Below, piece by piece: positions 23,234 through 34,357 of a stretch of DNA of 64,000 nt. The position numbers were made by a program, and so were the translations under genes. Every line of letters starts with the position of its first letter. Positions within the stretch are counted from its first letter, which is position 1. A model generated the notes under the pieces. It saw only the letters and a program-made list of their open reading frames with translations. It was not told where the DNA came from and searched no databases. Source of the stretch: Oscarella lobularis (Eukaryota > Porifera > Homoscleromorpha > Homosclerophorida > Oscarellidae); assembly GCF_947507565.1 (NCBI RefSeq), contig NC_089188.1, positions 124,001 to 188,000 on the forward strand, given 5' to 3'.

Positions 23234-26200
23234 CGCAGTGGCTACAGTTACGCCACCGTAACGGGACTTCTTTTTGCTACAGTTACGCCAGTCTATATAT
23301 CTATGTAATTCGTGACGCAAATGCTACAGGCGCATGCGCGTAGCACCGAATAGCGCCATCTCCGGTGAAGACACATCCAGATGGCGGAAAATGCGAGCGA
23401 AAACCTTGTCCTCAGAGCGGGGATGAAATTCGACCGCTTTGAAGCTTGGAACGCCGCTTTGGTGAAGTGGGAAAAGGAAAATTTTACCCAGCTGTACGTT
23501 CGATCATCAAGATCAATCGAGGCTGGTCGAAAGCGAACGCCGAAAAAGCCATTGGCCGATCGACTTCAGTATTCTGAAATGACATACGCATGCATTCACG
23601 GCGGAAGAGATTTCAAAAGTCGTTCAAAAGGCGAAAGACCAAAGCAAAAGTGCGCTCGCATTTACCCTCAGTAACGAAGTCTTTACGCTAATTCCGCAGG
23701 ACATTTCTGCAAGACTGCCCATTTTACATCAAGCTAAACGCATCCGCTGATGGGCAATTTTTGGTGATAACATCTATTGGAGAAAATCACAATCACGACA
23801 TGGATATTAGCAAGGTGCTGAAATCAGTGTAATGTACACTTATACCAGTGGGGTTAGTGCAGGTGGCATTCAGTCATCTGCCTAAGCAGAGAAAACTGAA
23901 TGAAGCCGAAAGAGAGGAAACGCAGAAAATGTTAGGATTGCGACCAAACAAAAAATTGCTGCAGCACCACGTCGTGAAAACGACAGGAAAGCCGGTTGCC
24001 TTGAAGGACCTGCACAACTTAGCGGCGAATTCAAAGCGTGAAAAAGGCAGCAATCTGAAGCTACTTCTAACAGGGATGAAAAGCACTGAAAGTAACAAAC
24101 ACATTGTAACTGTCGCCGATAATGCAAAACTAAAAGCTGAATGATGTGTCTAATAGACTCTGTCACGGAAATTGCGTGCGATGCAGAAGGAACCATAACG
24201 ACAGTTTTCTTTCAGACACAAGAGATGAGGAATATGTTTTCTGTTTATCCTGAGGTTCTTTTGATGGACGCTACCTACAAGTTGAATGACTTGAGGATGC
24301 CATTGTACGTTCTTCTCACGATCGACGGAAATGGAGAAAGCGAGATTGTCGGACTATGGATGGTTGAAAGTGAAGGCAAAAGTAACCTTGGATTCGCTCT
24401 TGATGCTTTCAAGCGTCACAATGAAAACTGGGAGAAGATACGCTGTGTGATGACAGACAGGATATAACGGAGAGGGACATTATTTACGAAAAATTTCCTG
24501 GAAAATCGCTTCTAATATGCCTCTTTCACACTCTGCGCACTTTTCGGCGTGAAATTTCAACTGACAAACTAGGAATTACGATGGGAGAAAGACAACTGGC
24601 TCTAGAACTGCTCCAGAAGCTTGCTTACTCTCGATCACCAGAGGAATACGAAAAGAATTTTGAACAGCTTCGCTCCACAGCTCCTAGATCCGTATTTGAC
24701 TACTTCTGCGCTAATTGGCATGGTATACGCTCTCAATGGGTTGAAGGACTTAAAAACAGTCACGGCAACTTTCTAACAAATACCAACAATCGATTAGAAG
24801 CAATTAATCAAAAATTGAAGAGTGTGATCAAGCGATACTCGCCAAAGCCGGTTTTCTTCCATGATCTCATGACGTGCATTGCGTTTTTACAAGCAGAGCG
24901 CAAGCACCGCGCTCTTTCCAGGGCTGTAAAAGTGCCGGCATCTCACGTCTTGCTCAACGACGACTTGAAGCTGTACGAAAAATACCTTACACCCTTTGCC
25001 TTCAATCATGTGGAAAAGCAGTTTAATAAGATACCATCTGTCCAGTTCACCACTGATAGCTCAACGCACTTTCTTGTGCAGCATAATGATGGACATATTC
25101 TGGCCGCTATAGACTCCTGTTCCTGTGCGTTCTTTGAGTCCATGAAGCTACCATGCAAGCACATATTCGCTGCTCGCAGACGTAGTAGTCTGAGCATGTA
25201 TTCAGAAGATCTATACGATGTCCGTTGGACAAATAGTCATTACAGAAGCAAGCATTACGCATTTCATGGTGTCACTGCTGATTCTACTTTAGTAACGTCG
25301 GCTGGTAGCATTGAAGCCAATGTACTGGACGAGGGCTCGACAGCGGCGGCTCATCAGCAGACACTCACAGAGCAGCAGAAGTACAGAATTGCGTTTAAAA
25401 TTGCTCAGAAGACTGCGGAAAGCATGTCACACCTTGGATCTGAAGACTTCTTCGAGTATTTGAAAAAGCTGAAATCAGTTAATAATCTTATTATGGAAAG
25501 AAAGCCTATATATCTCAGTGAGTATTAATCAGCATTAAAAGTTGAACTAACGTTTGCAACATAATTTGAGCAGAATCAGAAGATGAGGAATGCTCTGATG
25601 GCAACATGGATGATGTCGACGGAAAGAGCAAAGAAGACAGCGAAGGAACAGAATTCGATGCAAAGATTCTTCAAAAGAAAAAGGATGGGAGCATTCAGGA
25701 AGGAACTGAAAGAAGGAGTAAGACTGGATACCTATTTCAGCTTAGCTAACAATACTAACACGCAAATCTGTAGCTCTTAGTCTGAAATTACCTCCACCAA
25801 TGCTAAAGAGAGGTCGTCCAAAAGGTGCAGATTTGACGGTTATTGGGCTGCCATCAAGCAAACGCAGAAAGTCGGATCAGCCATTGCCTTTCAAAAAAAA
25901 GTCCCCTCATGAGAAAGAGAAAAGTACGACGTTATCGACGCCTGTAACAACTACTAAACTTACTAGCAATCATTTTTAGCAATTCTGGAGTGGTTTGTGG
26001 AGAAAGAGGTTGCGCATAAAGCAATGCATGACAAGGTTTTGATTGAGGAAGAATTCGTCGAAACGAGGCCTGAAAGGGTTCCTATGAAGTGCACTGCGGA
26101 CGACGTTGCGATTCATCAAGTAAAGAAATACTTCAGTTTCGACGGATGGAAGGTTGTGATGAACGTTTACGAAGTGCTGAAAGAGAGGGGTGAGTGGGAG

Positions 26201-26499
26201 TGCAGAGTATGCCGTCAATCTCTGCAAAAATCCATCTCCGTGGGCTGCGACGGATGCCTTGAATGGTATCATTTGCGATGCCTTGGGCTAGACGACGCTC
26301 CCAAACGTAAAACATGGTTTTGTAGAGCATGTTTCAAGTAACTACTTGTCGAGCGTAGAGCGTGTTCTCTAAGTCCCAATAATGATTCTCTGCGCATGAT
26401 CCTACGTCACGAATTACATAGATATATAGACTATATATAGACTGGCGTAACTGTAGCCAAAAGAAGTCCCGTTACGGTGGCGTAACTGTAGCCACTGCG
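23234..26499 (+). mobile_element. complete Mutator-like (MULE) DNA transposon, 3266 bp
   Basis: The element starts CGCAGTGGCTACAGTTACGC and ends with the exact reverse complement. The left terminal inverted repeat is 23234-23317 and the right is 26405-26499. The right one differs mainly by an extra 11-bp TATATAGTCTA-type duplication. A perfect 9-bp target duplication flanks both ends. Inside lies a multi-exon transposase gene with a FAR1/FLYWCH-like N-terminus, MULE catalytic core, SWIM zinc finger and C-terminal PHD finger. High TIR identity and an intact TSD suggest recent insertion, although the coding region carries frameshifts. Confidence 0.92.
23381..26341 (+). pseudogene. MULE transposase with SWIM and PHD fingers, frameshifted
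   Basis: Exon 1 (23381 to about 23670) encodes a DNA-binding-type domain and splices in frame to about 23700, giving DCPFYIKLNA and the GENHNHD motif typical of FAR1/ZSWIM-like N-termini. The core follows: LLMDATYKL (first catalytic Asp) at 24262, VMTD at about 24450, then ICLFHTLRTF. The SWIM finger CSCAFF...LPCKH is at 25120-25160. A tail with RGRPKG (AT-hook-like, about 25810) leads to a PHD finger, CRVC ... CDGCLEWYHLRC ... WFCRAC, at 26195-26335, then the stop. Two breaks need one-base corrections: near 24140, before MMCLIDSVTE, and at about 24460, after VMTD. Exon borders at 25512/25574, 25717/25774 and 25923/25980 look functional. This copy is probably inactive unless the indels are assembly errors. 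Confidence 0.8.
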
Positions 26500-26508
26500 T
26501 TTTTTCTA
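26500..26508. repeat. MULE target-site duplication, right
   Basis: TTTTTTCTA directly after the right terminus, identical to 23225-23233. Confidence 0.9.
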
Positions 26509-27030
26509 TTCTTAGGTTTTCTACGGGGCGATTACTTCTTGCTACGATGTTCGTGGGGGGAATAACTCCGTAATTAAACTACTCTGGGTATTGTTATTTC
26601 TAATTGTGCGTTCTCTTGTTTTCTTTTAGGCTCTTATCTCTATAGGATTGCTATGTGTAAAAGATATTGATAGAAGGCAAGGAGCTGGCATTTTGTTTGC
26701 TATAAGTCAATAGCTGGCATTTTTAAAAGGTACGTCATCACCGTCACAACCATCTAAATTGATTATATGTCTTCATTCATATGGCACACAGATGACAAAG
26801 AAAAGATTCAGCGAAATGGAAAATGACTTTATTTGTCTTACTTTGCAGTACGTAATAATTTTTTGACTAGCACTAGGCGCATAATACAATCACGTGCGCT
26901 CGCGTCTCACGTGGTCCTAGTTAGGCGCGTGGAAAGTAGATAGGGCGGCACACACAATAAAGTAGAGTGAGTCATGTCAAATTTTATTAAATAAAGTCCC
27001 GGATGAAGATACAAAATTTAAACAGAGTTT
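26509..27030. other. intergenic, nothing recognised
   Basis: AT-leaning DNA with no open frame over 60 codons. An AATAAAGT-type motif (about 26958) could be a polyadenylation signal but has no attached gene. Confidence 0.5.
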
Positions 27031-27500
27031 CCCCTCTCCTCCATCCACTCCCTCGCCCCACATGGGAGGCAAGGCCAGGTGGGCACCTGCTGTGAGTCAA
27101 AGGACTCGTGGGGTCACTCCATACTCCCCCGCGGAGGGTGAGCCCGTTTAACCTCCTGGCTCCGAGCCTTGGACTGTGAAAGTGGCAGCTGGGATGTCAG
27201 TCCACTCACAGGTGCAATTCCAAGGGGCGTCACTGATTTACCCGCCAGTGCTCTGCCTTACGCGGAGAGGCAACTCTATAGCCTTTGCAGAGGTATGGCC
27301 TATTTATCGCTCTTGGCCACAGAGGGATGGCTGCGTCTGCCTCGTCTGATTGGAGAAACAACTACACGGCAAAACAATTGACAAAGGGGAAAACAAAGAA
27401 AAGTACCTGGCGTCGGCCAAAGTCTCGAGCAGATAAACGTCCGGAACAACTAAAGGCCTATTTGTCGCTCTTGGCCACAGAGGAATGGCTAGCATGAAAT
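27031..27500. repeat. GC-rich unclassified segment with 36-bp direct repeats
   Basis: Contains two near-identical 36-bp copies starting GGCCTATTTRTCGCTCTTGG at 27297 and 27455 (period 158 bp, three mismatches). The preceding 250 bp are GC-rich without a coding or tRNA-like signature. It may be part of a dispersed repeat. Confidence 0.5.
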
Positions 27501-27788
27501 ATAAGGTCTATGAGTAATTTTATTAGAAATAGAAAATTACTCAAGGGACTATGAGTAAACTTGGGATACCTCTATAGTTATTACTCTAAGCCTAGTCCTT
27601 AGGGAAGACGTTTCTCAACTGAAGCGATATAACTTCTTACCTCAACATCTGCATAGGGATCCGGATGGTCTTTGACATAGCTACACGCCCGAAGGATATT
27701 CAGTCGCGTTTTTGCGGGCCCCCAGGGCCCGCTTGACACAAGGGAAGATACACCTAAAAAATAAAAAATAAATAACAATTATATTTTT

Positions 27789-27804
27789 GGTTGCTATGGC
27801 AACC
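27789..27804. promoter_or_regulatory. RFX X-box-like palindrome
   Basis: GGTTGCTATGGCAACC matches the RFX X-box consensus (GTNRCC, 0-3 nt, RGYAAC) and is palindromic at all but the two central bases. It sits at the edge of a CpG-containing region (27800-28640). X-boxes in animals often mark ciliary genes, but no adjacent gene is recognised. Confidence 0.5.
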
Positions 27805-29095
27805 AAACTTTGGCTATCAACAATTCCGGGGTCAGAGAGACCAGATAAAAAATCTCGGCTCGATCCGACAAAGGGAAGGCACTTTGCCAACGTCGCAAAG
27901 ATGTACAAAAACCCAAAAACTTTACGAGTGGAAATTTCACTCAAAAATTTGACCGACGGCCACCAAACCCTTTCGTCCCTTGCGTACCACCCAATAGAAA
28001 TCCTCTCCAGGAATAATCGCGAACAAATTCCTTCAGGGGACGGAGAAAATCGAAAAACAATTTCGAATTTTCTCGTTCGCGATCAAACGACTTAAAAATC
28101 GTGCCGTTTCGCCACGAAACGTCGCACGACGACCGGACCGCGACTAATCAAATCGCCAACGATGACTCTATAAGATTGGCTCAAAGCCGTGTGGAAATTC
28201 GCGAGTTTTCGACAAAAAAACGTGTCGAATAAACAAACACGCTTACTCGCGTGCGTCAAAATCACCCCACCTTTGCGACGCCGTCTTTCCTCGACAACGC
28301 AACGTACGGCGACGAACGTGCCATCGATCGAAAGCCTATATCATCTAGTTTTCGATTTTCGATTCGCCGACGGCATACGATGCGCCGTTTCTCGTGGAGC
28401 GAGCGCGAAAGTTAGGGGCCACGCCCCCTTTTTCGCGCATCAAAATCGTCGCAAACGACTCGAAATACGCCACGGAATGCAGCTAAACGCTTCGTAACGT
28501 TCCGAAAACATGATTCTGCGTCGAAAAAAAACGATTCAAGCGCATTTCGCACGGCGCGTCGCACCTTGGCGACGGGACGCCTCGATTTCGATCGTTTCGC
28601 GCCATTGCGAACGGTCGAACGGGTTCTAAACTACTCAAGACTCACCTCTTTCACTCTTTTGACGTCGCTCAAGCTTCGAATCCGTCGTTTCGAGCCATTG
28701 ACCATTCATTCGTAAAAAACGAGTCAAGCGCTAACGTACGCACGTGACTATTGTGGATTATATAAGTGACGTCAAAAACAAGTATTGAAAACCATGATTT
28801 CACACTATTTACAATCGATAAAAGTATAGCAAGGGTTTGAGAGGGTATTCGAGGCAAAACGGCGCACGTTACGCAATAAACGAGCCCGAATTCCACTCGA
28901 CGGCAGCTCTAGCTACACCGTCTGTTCGCTCTAACTCGGTTTGCTTTGTACCTAACCCGATCCCTACCCCTAAACCTTCACCCCAGTATCTGTCCACGCG
29001 GTTCTCGCTTTCCACGTGTCCGTTGCGCCTGTTATGACGACTGGAACGGCGCGTCGTTCGTATTCTCGTAATTTTAAAATTGTAACTAAGTGTGC
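27805..29095. other. CpG-rich non-coding region
   Basis: Enriched in TCG/CGA and GAAACG motifs, with only short open frames lacking domains. On the minus strand, where the next talin exons would be expected, I searched for the talin C-terminal sequence and found nothing resembling it. Confidence 0.5.
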
Positions 29096-29099
29096 GTAC

Positions 29100-29482
29100 C
29101 GCTGAGACAAGACCTTCGGCCCATTGGCTATCATCGGAACCAGGAACGCCAGGACGAAGCTAAATTCAATCAATTAAATTAAATACAAAGTGTTAGTTTC
29201 TCTTCTTACTCTTCCTTGAGCGACTAATTCTCGTTGTGCCGCCGTCGCAGATTTGATGAGCGCGCCTGTCGCTGATGCGATGGCGCGCGCCGCTTCCAGG
29301 ATCTGCTCATCGAAACTCAACGTCTCATCGGCTTCGTGTTTCTTCTCGCGCGGTTTTAGGAGCGCTAGTTTCTTCGCCGCCGCTTCGATCGACGCCGCAG
29401 CGTTGAGCAATTCATTCTCGGCGATGATGTTGGGATCGGTCGGATCGACCCAATCGTTTCCTTTGAGAACTTCCGCTGATTG
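29100..29482 (-). pseudogene. TLN-like: talin C-terminal (I/LWEQ region) fragment, two exons
   Basis: Two phase-0 exons on the minus strand. Exon 29210-29482 (91 codons, acceptor CAGAAACAG, donor AAGA followed by GTAAGA) reads WVDPTDPNIIAENELL ... SIEAAAKKLALLKPR ... FDEQILEAARAIASATGAL ... AAQRELVAQGR. Exon 29100-29159 (20 codons) continues with PGSDDSQWAEGLVSA. Both align closely with the start of the talin actin-binding module. The exons before and after are not found: upstream lies a simple GCT/GGT repeat and downstream no talin sequence. It is therefore a gene fragment, or part of a gene with very large introns extending beyond recognisable sequence. Confidence 0.8.
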
Positions 29483-29840
29483 CTGTTTCTGACGGTACAG
29501 TTCCTGCAGGTGCTCGCGCGGGTATTGATGCAGATATAGCTGGTGCTGGTGAAGCTGGTGGAGGTCTGTTGACGGTGCCGGTGCAGTTTCTGCTTCTACT
29601 TCCGGTATTACTGCAGATGCGAGGGCAGCAGGTGCTGATCCTGGCGCAGTTGCTGCCTCCGGTGCTGGTGCCAGTGCAGGAGCTGCTTTCGGTACTGGTG
29701 CCGTTGCAGAAGCTGGTTTTAATGCTGCTTCCGGTGCTGGTTCCTGTGCAGGAGCTGCTTCTTGTGCTGGCGCAGGTGAAGAAGCTGGTTCTGGTGCTGA
29801 TGCCTGTGCTGCTGCTTCCGGTCCGGCTGCTGCTTCTGGC

Positions 29841-29892
<52 letters not shown>

Positions 29893-31025
29893 ATGCTAGT
29901 GCTGGTGATGGTGCTGTTGCTGCTGCTGCCGGTGCCGGTGCTGGTGCTGCTACTGCTGCTGCTGCTGCTTCCGGTGCTGGTCCCCGTGAAGGAGATTCTT
30001 CTCGTGCTGGTGCAGGTGAAGAATCTGGTTCTGGTGCTGATCCCGGTGCTGCTGCGGCTGCTTCCGGTCCTGCTGCTGCTTCCGGTCCTGCTGCTGCTTC
30101 CGGTGCTGCCGCTGCCGCTGCTGCTGCTACTTCTGCTGCAGTTGCTGCAGCTTCCGCTGCTAGTGGTGGTACTGCTGGTGCGGGTTGTGCTTTTGCTGCT
30201 TCCGGTGCCGGTGCTGGTGCTGTTACTGCTGCTGTTGCTGCTGTTGCTGCAGGTGCTGATGCTGCTGGTGCTGCTGGTGCTGCTGCTGGTGCAGGTGCTG
30301 GTGCTGGTGCTGGTGCAGGTGCTGGTGCTGCTACTGCTGCTGCTGCTGCTGCCGGTGCTGGTTCCTGTGAAGGAGCTTCTTCTCGTGCTGGTGCAGGTGA
30401 AGAATCTGGTTCTGGTGCTGATGCCGGTGCTGCTGCTGCTTCTGGTCCTGCTGCTGCTTCCGGTACTGCTGCTGCTGCTGCCGCTGCTGCTGCTTCTGCT
30501 GCAGTTGCTGCAGCTTCTGCTGCTAGTGCTTGTGTTGCTGGAGCGGCTTGTGCTGTTGCTGCTGCTGCCGGGTCCAGTGATGGTGCTGCAACTGCTGCTG
30601 CTGCTGCTGGTGCTGGTGCTGGTGCTGGTGCTGGTGCTGGTGCTGGTGCTGCTACTGCTGCTGCTGCTTTTGCTGCTGCTGCTTCCGGTCCTGCTGGTGC
30701 TTCCGGTTCTGCTGCCACTGCTGCTTCCGGTACTGCTGCTGCTGCTGCTGCCGCTGCTGCTGCTGCTGCTTCTGCTGCTTCTGCTGCAGCTTCTGCTGCT
30801 AGTGCTGGTGCTGCTGGTGCGGCTTGTGCTGTTGCTGCTGCTGCCGGTGCCGGTGCTCGTGCTGCTACTGCTGCTGCTGCTTCTGTTGCTACTGCTTCTG
30901 CTGGTGCTGGTGCTGGTGCTGGTGCTGCTGGTGCTGCTGGTGCTGCTGGTGCTGGCGCTGGTTCTGGTACTGGTGCTGGTGCTGGTGCAGCAGCTGCTGC
31001 TGCTGCTGCTTTCGGTGCTGCTGGT
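29483..31025. repeat. GCT/GGT trinucleotide-derived minisatellite
   Basis: About 1.5 kb of CTG/GCT triplets with GGTGCTGGTGCC and CCGGT variants. The minus strand is an open Ala/Pro frame continuous with the talin exon (514 codons in all); the plus strand is an open Leu/Val/Pro frame. The Ala/Pro frame could be an N-terminal extension, but the talin acceptor at 29482 and the pure repeat composition favour a non-coding (intronic) repeat. Confidence 0.8.
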
Positions 31026-31082
31026 GATGATTCTACTACCTAGCTACCTAGCTACCTAGCTACCTAGCTACCTAGCTACGAG
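31026..31082. repeat. 8-bp CTACCTAG tandem repeat
   Basis: Six to seven copies of CTACCTAG/CTAGCTAC just beyond the GCT/GGT repeat. Confidence 0.85.
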
Positions 31083-31195
31083 ACTAATTAGATCTATTTA
31101 ATTTAGTTACTTAATTCTTATTAATCTACTGATCTATACCTTAAAAAGGTGATCCTTGAAAAACCGTCATTGCGTCGGTCCTCGACGCTGTCCTC

Positions 31196-31250
31196 TCGTC
31201 CGTCGTCCCGTCGTCCCGTCGTCCCGTCGTCCCGTCGTCCCGTCGTCCCT
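31196..31250. repeat. 9-bp CGTCCCGTC tandem repeat
   Basis: Six copies of GTCCCGTCG-type 9-mers in a C/T-rich stretch. Confidence 0.85.
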
Positions 31251-31289
31251 GCATAGAGTACCTATATACTCAAAAAAAGAACGAGCAAA

Positions 31290-32480
31290 AGAAATATCAT
31301 GAGCGCTACATACAGATACCTTTGCGAATGCCGGTTTCGTCCCCTCTTCTTCATCCTGCTTGAGACCTAATGCTCAAAGAAAAGCAAGCAAGGGAAACTG
31401 TAAACAATCCATACAGATACCTGTGCTATTTCTTCGTCTGCATCATCTTCGTCCACGTCTTTTTCGTCCCTTCTACTTCATCTTCCTTGAGCACCTAAAA
31501 CTCAAACAGAAGCAAGCAGGAGAAAATATAAGCTACCCATACAGATACCTCTGTCATTCTTCGTCTCCGTCATCTTCGTCTCCGTCATCTTCGTCTCCGT
31601 CATCTTCGTCTCTTCTTCTTCATCCCATCGTCGTCCTAAAACTCAAAGAAAAAACAGCAAGAGAAGCACTAAACGATCCATACAGATACCTCAGCAATAT
31701 CTTCGTCCACATCTCTTTCGTCTACATCTACTTCGTCCCTTTGACGTCGATAACCTAAATCTCAAGAAAAAGAAAGCAAAAGAAAAAATAGGCAATCCAT
31801 ACAGATACCTCTGCAAATTCTTCGTCTACGTCCTCTTCGTCGCCTCTACTTCGTCTACATCGCCTTCGTCTACTTCTACTTCATTCCTTCGTCCTTGAGA
31901 ACCAAAACCTCAAAAAAAAGAAAGCAAAAGAAAAACTAAGCATTCCATACAGATACCTCAGGACATTCTTCGTCTACATCATCTTCGTCGACTTCGTTTT
32001 CGTCTACATCATCTTCAACATTCCGGCGCACCTAAAACTCAAAAGAAAGCGAGCAAGGGAAAAAATAATCAACCCATGCAGAAACCTGTGCCATTTCTTC
32101 GTCCACGTCATCTTCGTCTCCATCATTCGTCTTCATCGTCTTCGTCCCTCTTCTTCGACCGTGCGTCCTTGAAAACCTAAATCTCAAAGAAAAGAAAGCA
32201 AAAGAAAAAATGAGTACTCCATACAGATACCTCTTGCATTTTTTCGTCCACTTCCTCTTCGTCTGCTTCTTCTTCGTCTTCGTCCCCTTCAAGTCAGCAT
32301 CATCTATTCAAAAAAGCCAGCAAGTGAAAATGAAAGCACTACATACAGATACCTCAATCTTCGTCCCTCACTTACGTCAACGTCGTCCTCTTGCCTTCCC
32401 GTCTTGCATCCGCCCTAAATCTAAAAAAAAGAAAGCAAAAGAAAACGCAAGGATAATATACAGGTACCGCATAAGACGTC
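31290..32480 (-). repeat. array of about nine exon-like acidic modules
   Basis: A conserved minus-strand motif AGGTATCTGTATGG (plus CCATACAGATACCT and variants) recurs at about 31307, 31413, 31539, 31677, 31797, 31947, 32074, 32219 and 32341, spaced 105-150 bp. Before each is a GAC/GAA-rich stretch (Asp/Glu/Val in frame, e.g. DDVDEE) preceded by a pyrimidine tract and AG. Each module looks like acceptor, 70-90-nt acidic exon, donor GTATCTGTA. Some copies have stops in every frame, so many are decayed. It may be the remnant of a gene with tandemly duplicated exons. Confidence 0.55.
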
Positions 32481-32566
32481 TTCAATGGGCGTAGCAAAAT
32501 CCCGTCCGCACCTAGGCCCCCTAAAGAAAGCAGAAGTACGGAAAAAAGACATCGATTAATACAGAC

Positions 32567-32616
32567 CTTTATTTGAATGTCGTCTTCCGTTGAGGCGACG
32601 ATCTTCATCAGGACGC
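32567..32616 (-). CDS. possible short exon of unknown gene
   Basis: Acceptor TTTTTCTTGCAG and donor AAAG followed by GTCTG enclose 50 nt that read VLMKIVASTEDDIQIK in one frame. It lies upstream of the acidic modules on the same strand and could belong to the same gene. Not recognised. Confidence 0.25.
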
Positions 32617-32639
32617 CTGCAAGAAAAATTAAATTAGTA

Positions 32640-33200
32640 AAAATGAATAAAAAATTCTATTTATCTATCTATCTAATTAATTGATTAATTAATTAATTAA
32701 TTACCTAATTAATTACCCTAATTAATAATCTTCTACCCTAACTGCCTCTAATTTCCTCTATAGATGCCTAAAGTAAGATGATTGACGAGGTGAAGATTAG
32801 GTGAAGTTGAAGTGTAAGAAGATGACGTGTAAATGAAAAATGAAGTGAAAATAAACGAAGAACCTACAATGAAAAAGATTAATAACAAATTAAGTATAGA
32901 AGGACAGCTACGTAGGTACACCTAAATCAAACAAGTCTATAAGAAAATGACAATAAATAAGTATAAAGGACTCGTACCACCGGCGTTTCACCACGCCCAG
33001 TATTGAAGTAATAAATTAATTACGTTAAGAACCTATGCTGAAATAAAAGAGATGATTAATTAAAGAAAACAGGTACGCAAGTAAAGTAAACCTAAATAAA
33101 ACGAATTTAATAAAAATGGCAATAAATAAATAAATAAAAGTGTCATACCACCAGCGCTTGACAACGCCCAGCATTGAAAAATTGAACCGTTCACGATTTA
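32640..33200. repeat. AT-rich stretch with TTAATTAA runs and a duplicated segment of about 170 bp
   Basis: 32655-32715 is TTAATTAA/TATCTATC-rich simple sequence. Segments around 32920-33005 and 33095-33175 are diverged copies sharing AATGACAATAAATAAGTA-like, TACCACCRGCGYTT and CACGCCCAGTATTGAA-like stretches. Confidence 0.6.
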
Positions 33201-34357
33201 CCTAAGGAAACAAACGTTAGGATCGAGTAAAATTAAATTCACCTCATATTCTGAATGTTCCTTGAAAGGGACCCCACTCACTAAAGCACAACGATTCCTT
33301 TGCGACGTAAGAGCAACCGAACTCTAATGCTTCAAAGAATTGTTTACTTTTGAAAGGGCGCCTTCGAAAGTGCTAAAAAAAAAAGGAATTAGCGAAAACG
33401 TGCATGATACGCCTTCTAGCTGCAAATGCGGACGAAGAAAGCGCAAGCGAGACACAATTTCCTAAGGAGACAAACGTTAGAGCCTAAACCAATGAGAATT
33501 CGCTTCGATTTTTCAAAGTGCCTAGTCGAAAAAAGGGGCCCCCACTCACGCGAAGTCGTTTTTGGGAGCGAAACAGATCCGAAGAGCCTCGATCGGCCAA
33601 AAGAACGTCCTCGAAGGCTAAGAAGAGACACTATAGGGAAACGCGAACGCACACCGCGTCACGCCCACGCAAACACCGCCATCTTCGCTTGTCATGTCGA
33701 GTCTTCGTTCGGCGAACTGGGGTAAAATGGACGACCAGCAGCGACTACCTGCGAAAAACAGTCGATCGGCTTACCATTGACGAAGGAAAGCAGAACGATT
33801 GAGCCTCGAAGAAGACTCGTACGACGTAGAAGCGAGTTTTCCCTTCGCGATTGGGTAAAGACTGAAATGAGAGGTTAAACTACAGCCATCAGCGCTAATT
33901 TCAGCTGGAGCGGGTCTCCTTGAGTCGTTTCGTCGTCGTGCTGCTCCAACTATCTTTACGGGAGTTTGACACGTGTCACTGATGTCACGAAAAGTTCCGG
34001 ACAATCACGTGCTGCACGTATGGCGCGAAAAATGCGCTGCACGTGAGGTAGGCTCATTCTTTGGCAAAGCGTAATTGTAAAAGGGAATACAAATGAGTAT
34101 GATACCAGACGATTTTTACGGTGTTGTTCCTACTAGCTACTTCAGTATCACTCTATTCTTGTGTGTGAGCGCCTGCAATGCAATCAGCCAATGTATCTGT
34201 TTCATTCACACTTAGACAACAGTCTACATCAGCATCTGTCAAAGCAAAGATGCCCATTGCAGCATATAGCATTGCTCACAGCAAAAGCCTTGCCAATTAG
34301 ATTACGATTACGTAAATTGAATATTTCCAAGAAAATACAAAGGGCTAATGGTAATTT
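33201..34357. other. intergenic, no gene recognised
   Basis: Several overlapping open frames of 70-100 codons show no domain or splice consistency. CCTAAGGARACAAACGTTAG appears at about 33199 and 33460, a partial local duplication. GCCATCTTCGCTTG at 33678 resembles a YY1-type initiator followed by a short plus-strand frame (28 codons), too weak to call. Confidence 0.4.

Noticed and set aside
29569-31059. 496-codon plus-strand Leu/Val/Pro frame
   Set aside because: Antisense of the GCT/GGT repeat. Composition is explained by CTG triplets, and the only recognisable protein nearby (talin) is on the minus strand.
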